A stretch of DNA of 64,000 nt from Sorghum bicolor (taxonomy: Eukaryota; Streptophyta; Magnoliopsida; Poales; Poaceae): assembly GCF_000003195.3 (NCBI RefSeq), contig NC_012870.2, positions 37,478,377 to 37,542,376 of the forward strand. Direction: 5' to 3'. How positions within the stretch are numbered: position 1 is the first letter of the stretch; every line of letters begins with the position of its first letter. Of this stretch, positions 31,296-42,300 are shown piece after piece. The translations under genes and the position numbers were made by a program. The notes under the pieces were generated by a model. The model did not search any database, was not told the origin of the DNA, and saw only the letters and a program-made list of their open reading frames with translations.

Positions 31296-31300
31296 GTACC

Positions 31301-31610
31301 CTAGGTCTCTCCTTGGAACTATAAAAGGGGAGGCCCGGGAGCGGACACGGGGGACAGGAGACAACGGAACAACACACGCGTAGTAGAGCTTCCATACTCC
31401 ATCTCCATCCCAGTTCATACACGCTTGTATTCACTCCTGTACAAGCACTTAGGTGCAGAATAATACAAACTCTCCCCCCCGCTGGACGTAGGGCCTTCTC
31501 TTGCCCGAACCAGGATAAATCTTTGTGTCTTCTTGCATCACCATCTGGAAACGGGAGCACGCATACAAATTTACTAGTTGGTGTGACTCCTCGGGGGGAA
31601 AACACCGACA
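31301..31610 (+). repeat. TAT-K: 3' LTR, second part
   Basis: This continues the LTR interrupted at 3884. It contains the TATA box (CTATAAAAGG near 31320) and ends CACCGACA. The next bases belong to ATH-L, which makes ATH-L the host of TAT-K; the predicted duplication is ACATG (31611-31615). Confidence 0.88.
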
Positions 31611-31853
31611 ACATGGCACTTGACTAGACTGTTCTATCTTTTAACTACTCAAGACAGAAGTGACGGTTACAAGTCCCATGGTGAAAGGTAAAATGAATAA
31701 GTTTGAAGTCTTGACATTTTACTCTAACTCAGAGATGAGATCTTATTTAAAAGCATATGTACCGTCAATTTTTAAAGATATTGCAACAACTTCTGATCAA
31801 TCAGTGAGTCTATCCTTGCTCACGAACGAGCAAGAGGTATGCTTGGGGGAGTT
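31611..31853 (+). other. ATH-L: 3' end of internal region with PPT
   Basis: It aligns with the last 240 bp of ATH-2 before its PPT, in the opposite orientation. The PPT is GCTTGGGGGAGTT (31841-31853). The rest of ATH-L lies left of TAT-K, outside the window. Confidence 0.75.
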
Positions 31854-33395
31854 TGTTGACGGTCCTTAAGTATCAAATTTAATTATCAAATAAACAAAGA
31901 AAAGGATCCAAATGAAATCAACATCTAGACTTAGGGTTTTATCTGACAGAATTCCACGATTTTGGTGTTTGTCTATTTCTGCACGGGGTTATCAGGGAAT
32001 ATGGAAGAAAGGCCCACACGTCAGGATTACATAGAGATATCAACGTGCCGCACAATTATCTTACATCTAGAAGACTCCAGAAGCCACGGGAAGGAAGCGG
32101 AGGCCGAACGGGGCCAGGCACTGGGCGCCCGCCTAGTTGACCTGGGCGCCCGCCCCCTCTTGGAGTCCAAACAGGACTCTCTTTCGAGAAAGATCTCCAC
32201 CGACCTAAAGGATCAAGGATAACCGTTCAATCAATGTCAGTTTGATCCAACGGCCCATATTCACTTGAAGGGACTATAAAACCTGACCCCCTAGCCCCTA
32301 GAGGAGAGAGCCTCTCAACTCTAATTCATTATTCCTCAAGGGAGAAGAAGCCTCTGATCAAGATTAGAGCCACCACATCAATTAGATATCTAGATTAGCA
32401 TAGCTACATAGGATTAGAACTAGAAGGAGTCAATCTTCGATTGGTTTCTGGATCTGTCAAGAGGATTCTTGGTAATTCTCTAATTGTTCTTCTAATCATC
32501 TTTGTTCTTCAATATTATGAATATGACTTTGTTCTACTTCAATATATTGCTTATGACTTTGCTCTACTTGTTTATATTCAAGATTATATTGTTCTTAGTA
32601 TATCATAGTTATATACTTGGCTTAGTTAGATTGGATCTATATACATGTTTAGGATCGTATAGCGTTTATCCATCGGATCCATGGGTAAATGATAGATATT
32701 GTGTACGCGCGGTGCTTATACCGTATTTATCTGCGATTGTACCCAATATGCCAGATCGTGGGGTAGTTCATGATAGTGACATTGATTCTTATATAGTCCC
32801 CCTCTCGTGTATTGGGCTAGCAGAGCAACATTATTACAGGGGAGTGATTGCTATGTTTCTCATTTACCTTGCTAATATCACTATGCATGGGCGTAGTCTT
32901 GTCTCGCAATGATTGCTAAGTAATGCTTGCACTAACTATGATAATGCTAGACTATATAGTTGAGAAAAACTTAGGAAATATTCTTGTAGTTTGTTCTAAT
33001 TCCATGCTAATGACTTTCTAGAGTATCTAATTGAGGTGCTTATCATATTTATTATGTGGCTAAGTTATGCTGATCAGACTAATTATCTTTGTCACTATTC
33101 ATTACTTTATATATCCTTTATGTGACACTTACCCCTGTATGAAAGAGTTTGATAAATGTTCTCAATTATATATGCAATGATAGATACTCAATCTCATATT
33201 CTATTCTATAATCAATATTGATGGTTGCTAATCCCTTCCCAGTGGTAAAAATATAAATAACGATACCTGTAATACTTCCCGGTTAAAATGCTACATCGGT
33301 ATTAATCTGTGCGCTTGCAGATCCCATTCATTATTTATTTAGAAGAGCAATTGCATATTTCAATACCGTGTCTCTCATGTCATGCTGGGGATGAC
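31854..33395 (+). repeat. ATH-L: 3' LTR, right end unresolved
   Basis: It starts TGTTGACGG after the PPT and shares its U3 with ATH-I and ATH-H, including GGGCGCCCGCC motifs at 32123 and 32144. The R-U5 part is AT-rich and matches only ATH-M. The exact 3' end is uncertain, because similarity to ATH-M runs to about 33393 without a clear TCAACA end. Confidence 0.8.
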
Positions 33396-33419
33396 AACTT
33401 GGCTTAAGTGGTATGAGGG

Positions 33420-33519
33420 NNNNNNNNNNNNNNNNNNNNNNNNNNNNNNNNNNNNNNNNNNNNNNNNNNNNNNNNNNNNNNNNNNNNNNNNNNNNNNNNN
33501 NNNNNNNNNNNNNNNNNNN
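33420..33519. other. Assembly gap, exactly 100 N
   Basis: The round length is the usual placeholder for a gap of unknown size. It lies between two inverted copies of the same LTR. Confidence 0.98.
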
Positions 33520-33539
33520 CAGATTACTAGAGGAAGTAA

Positions 33540-34570
33540 GACAGATTCCAGCATGACATGAGAGATACGGTATTGAAATATACAATTACTCTTCTAAATA
33601 AATAATAAATGGGATCTGCAAGCACACAGATTAATACCGATGTAGCATTTTAATCGGGAAGTATTCCAGGTATCGTTATTTATATTTTTACCACTGGGAA
33701 GGGATTGCTAAACCTCAATGTTGATTATTGAATGGAAAATAGGATTGGGTATCTATCATTGCATGTATAATTGAGAGCATTTATCTATCTCTTTCATATA
33801 GGGATAATTGTGACATGAAAGATATAGATAAAGTATGAATGGTGACAAAGATAATTAATCTGATCAGCATAACTTAGCCACATATAAATATGATAAGCAC
33901 CTCAATGATATTCTAGCAAGTCATTAGCATGGAATTAGGACGAACTACGAGAATATTTCCTATGTTATTCTTAACTATATAGTCTAGCATATCATAGTTA
34001 GTGCAATTACACTTGGCAGTCATTGCGAGACAGGACTACGCCCATACATAGTGATATTATCAAGGAATATGAGAAACATAGCAATCACTCTCCTGTAATA
34101 ATGTTGCTCTTCCAGCCCTATACACGAGAGGGGGACAATATAAGAATAAATGGAGCTGTCACTACCACGAACTACCCCGTGATCTGGCATATAGGGTACA
34201 ATCACAGATAAATATGGTATAGGCACCACGCCTACACAATACTTATCATTTACCCACTGTACACATGGATAAATGCTATATAATCCTAAACATGTATATA
34301 ATTCCAATCTAACTAAACCAAGTATGTAACTATGATAAACTAAGAACAATATAATTGCGAATATGAATAAGTAGAGCAAAGTCATAATCAATATATTGAA
34401 GTAGAACAAAGTTATATTCATAATATTGAAGAACAAAGATGAAAAATTGAGGAATAGTAGAGGAATTACCAAGAATCCTCTTGACAGATCTGGAAACCAA
34501 TCGAAGATTCACTCCTTCTAGTTCTAATCCTATGTAGCTATGCTAAACTAGAGATCTAATTGATGTGGTG
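33540..34570 (-). repeat. ATH-M: LTR fragment in inverted orientation
   Basis: Its reverse complement aligns with about 32365-33393 of ATH-L, with perhaps 10 percent differences and a few indels. It ends at 34570 where ATH-I begins, so its U3 should lie beyond the far end of ATH-I, outside the window. Confidence 0.8.
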
Positions 34571-35783
34571 TGTTGACGGTCCTTAAGTACCAAATATAAT
34601 CATCAAATAAATAAAGAAAAGGATCCAAATGCAACCAACACTCAGACTTAGGGTTTAATCTGACAGAATTCCACGAGTTTTGGTGTTTGTCTATTTCTGC
34701 AGGGGGTTATCAGGAAATCTGAAAGAAAGGCCCACACATCGGGTTTACATAGAGATATTAACGTGCCGCAAAATTTTCTATCTAGAATACTCCATAAGCC
34801 ACGGGAACGAACGGGAAGGCGATCGGGCCGGGGGGCAGGGCGCTCGCCCTCCCCCCTTGGGCACCTGCCTAGGTGTTGTGCCCAGTCATGTTCAATATCG
34901 CGGATTACGCTCCACCGACCTAAAGGATCAAGGATAACCGTTCAATCAATGTCGGTTTGATCCGACAGCCCAGATTCACTTGAGGGGACTATATAAGCAG
35001 ACCCCCTGGCCCCTGGAAGAGGACAAGTTCATCATAGAGTTGAGAGGTGCCCTCGAAGGATAAGCTTTCCTCTACATAGACTTAGGGCTTAGCATTCAAT
35101 GTGAGAGTAGACTAGATCTACTAGATTGAGAGTGATAGAGTGGAGGTGTAGATCGGAGGAAGCCCGGCCTGTCGGTGTCTACTCCGAGGTTGTACCTGCG
35201 GGATCAAGTTCTCCTATCCCGAAGCTTGCTCCATGGATTCTTCAATATTTCGACTTCTAAATTCTAGTAAGTTCTTGTTTTATAGTTCTTTGGTTTATGA
35301 GTTTACTTTGATCTCTTCACGTAGAGTTTAGAGTAATCATCTCTAGCGTAAACGTGGTGTTTGGGCTAGGATACTCATAGATATCCCCTGACTAGTTGGA
35401 CCATGTTAGTAGCGAGGAACGTGACATTTCCGAGTTACCTTTGCAGCCCATATCCCGTTAGTAGGATCGATAGGGTTTATAGGTGCGGGTTGAACATCCT
35501 CTGTGGTGTCTAGATTCCGTGAGCCTCAACAATAGAACAGTAGATCATCCTTACCAAGGTTAGAATGAGATTACGGTTGTAGTCTTCTCTATACATCACT
35601 CACATCGAATCACATTCTTTGTAGCCTAAAGGGTAGTTGCATTAGATTTGGTTAGTCAGATGCACGCTTTCTCCTAGTTGTAAAAATATAAATACGATAC
35701 TCTATATAACCTCCCGGGTGAAGTGCTCACCGATATCCGTGCGCTTGCGGATCATTTCCTGATGGCGTTACCAAATATCAACA
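34571..35783 (+). repeat. ATH-I: 5' LTR (1213 bp)
   Basis: It has TGTTGACGG and TATCAACA ends. TATA-like GGACTATATAAG is at about 34985-34996. It is close to the LTRs of ATH-1 and ATH-H. The GC motif pair is degenerate here (GGGCGCTCGCCC at about 34838). Confidence 0.9.
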
Positions 35784-35791
35784 AGCATTTC

Positions 35792-35809
35792 TGGCGCCGT
35801 TGCCAGGGA
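35792..35809 (+). other. ATH-I: primer-binding site (tRNA-Asp type)
   Basis: TGGCGCCGTTGCCAGGGA differs at one base from the ATH-H and ATH-D sites. Confidence 0.85.
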
Positions 35810-35905
35810 GAAAGACGGTTTGCTGAGATAACTTTAAGTCTTGCTATTATCTTGTATTATACTTTTGTACTTTTATTCTTTTATCTTTTTATTTTTTCCA
35901 TCTTT

Positions 35906-36205
35906 ATGGATAACTCAAATTCCACACCTATAATTGAATTTTTTGCACCTTCAGAGACCAGCCATAGACCATGGGAGTCAACAAGTCCTTTCTTTGCCCC
36001 TAATTATGATCTGTGTCCGGAGTTGATTACAATAGGTCAAAACCAACCCTTTTTTATAGCTGAGGTCCTATATTTTAATCAAGAAGATAATGAACTTTTA
36101 GCTACACCTAGGGAATCTGTTAATCTTTCTATAAATTCTAGTTTAAACCTAGCCCTACAAGACCATGTTTTTCTCGATATTTTCACATTGGTCTTAATCA
36201 TATAA
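35906..36205 (+). pseudogene. gag: ATH-I: gag N-terminal remnant
   Basis: The frame from ATG 35906 reads MDNSNSTPIIEFFAPSET and resembles the start of ATH-H gag (MENQDSKSIYQFATPSET) in position and in the PSET...PWES pattern. The homology fades after about 60 residues and the gag domain itself is missing. The frame ends at 36205 and coding-like sequence continues in another frame. Confidence 0.6.
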
Positions 36206-36927
36206 CCTTTGGTAGAGTCTTTCTTTCTTTATCTATTATTAAAGGAAGGTATGTCTTCGTTCGTGGACATCCTTCTTGCGCTAGTCTTCATAAAAAAATC
36301 CTAGAGATAGAGAAGGAATCATCTCCCAGACAAGGAAAGGAAGTTTCAATAGCCAATTTCCAAACATTTCAATCCCATGATTCGGCTATCCAACCCATCC
36401 TTGAGCTTAATAATTTCTACTATGCTCTTTCTTTTGAACCTCTCGATGATCCTATGAATCTCTCTAGACATCCCATGCATAAGAGTCACCAAGACTATAA
36501 GGAGGATCGAGAAGAGCAACATCAATGGCTAGAGGGCATTAAAAATCCATGTGTTATCACCATTGAATGGATGGACAAGGAAGAAGCCTTAATGGATTCT
36601 GACTTTGGCTCAATTTCAAATGGTGAGTTCTTAACTCCCTCTGAAGATGAGATTCATCCAACTATAGAAGAGGACATAGGCGAGACCAATCTAGGAGAAA
36701 CTCCAAACATTCAGATTAGAGACGAAGATAACATTAATAAGCATGGAATTTATTTCATAGCGACTTCGTTTACTCCATGCTTATATGTAACATCTTCCCA
36801 ATCTATTGGTCTCTCCAACATCACCACATTTGAGATCTCCAACCCCCTCTTCCTTTCTAATTATAAAAACTTTAAAAGGGTGGTTGTTGATGCATATGCC
36901 TATAATAAATATTGCAGATCTCGTTGA
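36206..36927 (+). pseudogene. ATH-I: ORF of unknown function with C-terminus shared by ATH-2
   Basis: The first part is read without an ATG after an apparent frame change; the continuous frame is clear from 36454 (MNLSRHPMHKSHQD) to the stop at 36927. It is acidic in the middle and ends with a hydrophobic-aromatic segment (HGIYFIATSFTPC to YNKYCRSR) that is the only part also kept in ATH-2. I recognise no domain. It is not part of ATH-H gag, so it seems specific to the non-autonomous group. Confidence 0.45.
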
Positions 36928-38403
36928 GTTGATCTTGATATAGGTCAGCGTTGGAGGGGAAACCACTTCGCCGACATAAATTGATGGTTTACCAAGGACA
37001 AGCTTAGTGTCCTAAAACAAGCACTGATCAGATCGTAACATGAGCTGTTAATTATTTGCAACATTACCTTGTGTATTTAGCATATAAGGATAATTGTAAA
37101 AATATTCCTTTGGGTATTCTTGCCACTAACCTTTCCAGCATTAGAGCAAGAAGATCGGATGAATGACAAGCACAAGGTATGTCCAACCAATCATCATACA
37201 ACATTGAATTAAATTCATCCAAACTTGAATTTTGCAAAATTCAAGCTTGGGGGAGTACTTTATATAAAAACATCCTTTGCCATGTTGCTATGTTGGTTGT
37301 CTCTACCTTTGAGACATGTTCAATTTGTTAAATACTAATCACACTATTTCATCTCCACTTGAGTAGATCTCTATAAATGCTCTCATGCTACCTTTATTTG
37401 CTCTAGTATATGTCTAGGTTTGGAGTAGTTTCATTTATCTCTTAATTAAGCATGGTTCTTAGTTTAGGAATGATGATCTTACTTCCAAGGGTTTTTAAAT
37501 TAAGCATGGTGCTTAGGTTAAAATGCCCTCCTAAATCAAATTAGACATGGTGTCTAGGTTGATTTTTGAGCCTATAGTATGCTATAGAAGATATGGGATA
37601 TTTTGTTGGACTAACCCCTTTAGGAAAACTTCCAATATTGACCTGGGAAGTCCTAAGATAAAGTCACATTAGAGACAAAGAGAGAGACACATGAAGGTTA
37701 ACAATTTACACAAGGAAGGCATAGCTCATTCATCATAGAGAGATGATCCATGGAACAAGACAAAGAGTGCCACAAACATGATGCACAACCGCTAAGAAAG
37801 GAAACCTTCCACAAGGCGATACTGTACCATCACTCTTCAAGTAAGGTAACATCTTAAGGTACTTGACTATCGCTTTTATAAGCTTCTCTTGGTTCTAGCG
37901 TTCACATTAATAAAAGAGACAAACATGTATGATTTGTAACTCCAAATTAACCAACCCAATTAATTCAACATGTTTAGCCCTTTAATCTTTGTTCTTAGTA
38001 CTACCTTCGTGATCCCACACTCGTAATCATATAAGCTAAAATGTGCACATTCAATCTTTGGAAGATATAAACAAAACATAAATATAGATAGATTATCTTT
38101 CCATTAGGTTGAGCCATCTGATGTGACAAATGTTTCAAATGCTACACTCATGATCTTATTATCCATCAACTTTGTCTTCCTCTCTATGCTTAAGGTTAGA
38201 GAAGAACAAATACACTTTTGGCTCTGTTGGTGTTTTTCACCAACAGGGCCCATGCACTTGATCTCTGCCTTGTCTTTATGAGTAGGTACACTTCGAGCAA
38301 AACCTAAAGGAGATTTACAACTCCCAGATTCTTCCAAGTGAAGGACCTAGATCTACGAGCACAAACACATTGGAGATACTGGACACTCAGGCAATCACTG
38401 CCC
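36928..38403 (+). other. ATH-I: internal untranslated region
   Basis: AT-rich DNA without a supported ORF, collinear with ATH-2 in two blocks (29196-29690 and 20605-21611). It contains a PPT-like CTTGGGGGAG at about 37246-37255, and the perfect hairpin CTGTTGGTG-TTTTT-CACCAACAG at 38224-38246. Confidence 0.6.
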
Positions 38404-39265
38404 TGAGATGCTTGAGGACGTAAATTACATCAACAACTACTGCTACAACCGTCCCCAACAAAATCAAGGTTGGAATCAACAGAGGCCTAACTACTCAGCT
38501 TGCAGATCGGACACACAGTTTCCCAAAGGAAATATTGAAGAACCACTACGTCCGAGTTGGTACTTTGTACGCTCCGGCAGACTTCATGGTGATAGAGACT
38601 GGTACTGATGAGAGAGCACCCATCATCCTGGGGAGGCCATTCTTGAACACCTCAAGAGCTATCATCTACGCTAGTGCTACCGAGATCAATTTCTACATCA
38701 AGGGGAAGAAGGAGACTTTCCTTCAAGAACAAGACTACACAAATTTCAGAGCAATCCCAACAATGAATCAAGGAAGAGGACCAACAGGAAGAACAGGAAA
38801 TATAGGAGAAGACGAGTACGATCCACCCACCATCCTTGGAAGACCGATCCTCAACACTATCAAAGCCATCATCTATATTGGAACCGGAGAAGTCCACATG
38901 CACTTCCCCTCTGTGAAGGTGCACCGCTATTTTACTGACCTTAACTATATAGTTGAAGACTCTAAGCAGGTCAGGACAAGAAGAAGACGACGCAACCACA
39001 ACCAGAGGAGGCAAATCATCAAGGACGGATGAGCAGACTACGAAGGAGAAGTAGTAAGGTCTGAAGACATACAGCTTGAACAGAATTGTCCTGAGGAGAC
39101 CATAGCACCGAGTTAGGTATGGAGAGAGAAGATAGTTATACACGAAGAGGAGGCGCCGCCGGAACCACCGACTACGCCATCCAGCAAATCCCAGGACGAT
39201 TGAGAAAACGGAGAGTCCCGTTTGGAGGACATAAAAACACCGAACGCCTGGCCAAGAGGTAAACT
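38404..39265 (+). pseudogene. ATH-I: gag tail joined to two protease C-terminal halves
   Basis: 38404-38490 encodes an Asn/Gln-rich gag tail (NRPQQNQGWNQQ). It joins directly to QLADRT...FPKEILK, the middle of the first protease of ATH-2. IILGRPFLNT follows (about 38622) and, after a short linker, PPTILGRPILNT (about 38825), then the RTRRRRRNHNQRRQ tail and stop at 39032; homology to the ATH-2 tail continues to about 39265. Both active-site segments are deleted, so this copy cannot be a working protease, but the doubled ILGRP block is retained. Confidence 0.65.
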
Positions 39266-39327
39266 TGGTAGTTATCCTTTTCCCGTCAATTATTTAAAAT
39301 AGTTTGCTTAGTTAATCAGGTTCATAT

Positions 39328-42300
39328 TGTAACACCCCAGTGTTATGGTTGCATCAATCATGTGCATAGCATAAGCATCATCATCTACTCAAAGCATATC
39401 ATGATCATCATCTCTCTTGAGCCATGTCATTCTTTGCAAAAATGTGTTTTAAATTGCTTAAATAGGCTTCCTATGCTTATGTTTGAGTGAACCATGCTTG
39501 TGTTTGTGCTTAATGCCTTGGTAATTAGTTTATCTATGCTTAACTTGACTTTGGGAACAATGTTCATGTTGGTCACTTCTCCAAATTATGCCCTTAAGTC
39601 ATACTTATGAAAATAGGCCCTAGAGACCTCTTTTGCTTAGGCTTTTCAAAAGTGTTTCATAAAATGTTTGCATGTCAAAACTTCCTACAGCAAAGTTGTA
39701 GCAAATTTTATAAGGAACAAAAGTTGTTTTATAGCCATCTCATGAAAATGATCACAAAATGCCTCAAATTTGACCCACAAGGCAGATTTGGGGCTGTTTC
39801 CAACACTTAGAAAATTTTCTAAGTCTGGAATCACTGCAGTTTGCTCGAGGGGGTATTGTTCATCCTCCAGTTTGAATTCTAGGCCGAATCAAGCTTTGAT
39901 CTTGTAAGCAATGTTGGAGTACTCATGTAGCTCTCCAGCATGGAGCAATTAGCCAGCCAAATCATCGAGTGGATAGAGAGTTAATCGTCGGGCAAAATCG
40001 AGTTTCAGTCGGTTTGGGAACTGAATGGAGCCGCCGTCAGACAGGGGGAGCTCGCCGGTGTTGCCGCGTGTCTGGACTCGTGGCGTCCGTACGTCGCCGT
40101 TGGCCCCGCTCGTTAGTCCTCCGTGCGTCCTTCAGCTCGCCACGGCGCCCCCAGTCGCGTGGACAGCGCCAGTCCACTCCCGATTCGCTCTCTCTCGCGT
40201 GCGTCGTCGTCTCCGTGTCGCCGCCGTTGCTTCGGCGAGCTCGCGCGCGCGTGTCTTCTTGTCTCCGGTTCAGCAACTCCGTCCATTGCTCCGCAAGACT
40301 CTGCTCTCCACCGTCGTCAAGTTGGCTGTGACTGCCGAGCCTCGGTGAGCCCGCATTGCCTTCTCCGCCGCGAGCTTGCCTCGCCGGAGTTCCGCCATGG
40401 CCACCGGCGTCGTGGCCAGGGCTCTGTAGCCCACCATTCTTCCTCATTCTTGTCCCAGAAGCTTCGCTAGGTCTTGCTGTTGCTCGTTCGCATTCTCTTC
40501 TGCTCTGTCTCCGGCCAGAGACGCCGGCGGTCGGCCGCGCACCACCGCCGTGCCGCCATTCGCGAGGGCAAGGTACCTAGAGTCCGGTAGAGTAAGGGTT
40601 TTGGGTACCGCTAGATGCGGAATGCAGTGGGGAGCACGATGGTGCCCTTGGCCAGCGCCGAGACCTCGCCGTCGATGAGATCTCCGGCGGTCAAGCCGCG
40701 CCTCTGCTTCCGGGTCGCTGGCAGGTGGGGTCCGTTGACTCGCTGGTCCCCTCTGTCAGTCTCTCTTTCTCCTTTGTTTAAACTAGGGTTTGAGCTGTTT
40801 TTGCAAAAATCATATCTCTAGTTCTGGTGATCCAAAAATGTTGAAACAAATTTTGTGGTATTCCCTGAGATGGCTAGTTTTTAATAAAAATATAAAATGA
40901 ACCATGTTTTCTGGGAAATTATTTATTAAGGATTTAATCTTGTTATTCATGGATAAATGTATATCTCTTGTTATACTGCTTAGTTTACTCTGAAAATTTT
41001 ATGGTAGTCTCTGTATGGTATCAGAGTGCTTTGGTAAATATTTCAGTATTTTTGGAGCAATGCAGCTTTGTTATGTAATTTATGATTGAAATGTGGCTTG
41101 TTTCCTTGATTAAATTATATAAATTAATGGGTGCTTATGCTGGTGCTCTACTTTGGTAGTAAACAGGTTTATGGTATTCCTAAGACATAAATAATCTAAA
41201 ATCTGTTGTTTGGCACCATATGAGCCATGTTTCTGAATTTATGAAATAATTACCTTGGCACATGTTAAATACATATCTTTATTTTAGTATGTGCAATTGC
41301 TCTGAAATTTTTATGGTGATGCCCTGATGTCATACTTGTGCTTCTGTAATTTTTGTAGATTTTTCTGAGCAATTTGACTGGTATATTATAATTATGCTCT
41401 TTTCTAGAATTAATTAATAAATGCTTTGTTAAGTAAATGTTTGGGGGTTTTCATCTGGTGTTCTGGTAACCTTGTAATATGTTTGTGCTCCTAAGCCATG
41501 TGGTTGGTATGGTTTATGTTTTGGTTATGTCATTAAATAATTATTTAAAGGGTTAAAGGCTGTCCTGGACAGCAAGGGAAGGATTTAACTTTGCTTAATG
41601 ATAACTTGACTTTCTGTGAAACTTATCTAAATCAAAGTTGTTCTAAACTTGTTGAACTAGCTGTGGTTTAAATTTAAGGTCATTTGGCTAAGTAGTTTAA
41701 AAGTTATAGCTGTTCCAAGTTGGGTTCCAGAAATAGGTGTTCTCTGTTTTTCTGGAACAGAACCTGGAACTTTGTTTAAATGACTAGATTAATGTATGAA
41801 TCTGGCTGCCATGTTTAAATATGAGTTGTGGACAATTTTATAAGCTTTCCAGAATGTCTTCACTCATGTTTGTTGGACCTGTATATCATTAGTTATTATT
41901 TATTTACTGAGTATACTTGTTTTATGTTGCTTGCTGTTTTAGTATCATGATAGGTTGTGGGCTGAGTTGACTTATTTACTTTTGTGAGCTAGTATAACTT
42001 TTACTCCGTAAATGAGTGTCCAGTGAGTTACTTGTGTTATCAAGCATTCATCTTTAGCATGTGCATCTTCTTATTGTTCGAGCATGCAATAGGTGCATCG
42101 GACGCGACAGCCTCCTACGAGCTGCAGGCGAATCCCGAAGGTCAGGAGGGCAGCCAAGAGGTGGAGGTCCAGCAGGCCGGACTCGAGGAGCCCGAAGAAG
42201 AAGTTGAGTGCCCAAATCACGAGCCGGCATCGTTCGTGAAAGGCAAGCCCCGGAGCATTCTAAGTCTCCCTTTATTTTCGAAAGTTCACTTAATATGTTC

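Noticed and set aside
40025..40580. Several overlapping GC-rich ORFs that could be a host gene
   Set aside because: They lie inside the 4412-bp solo LTR with clean duplications, overlap in three frames and have no recognisable domain.
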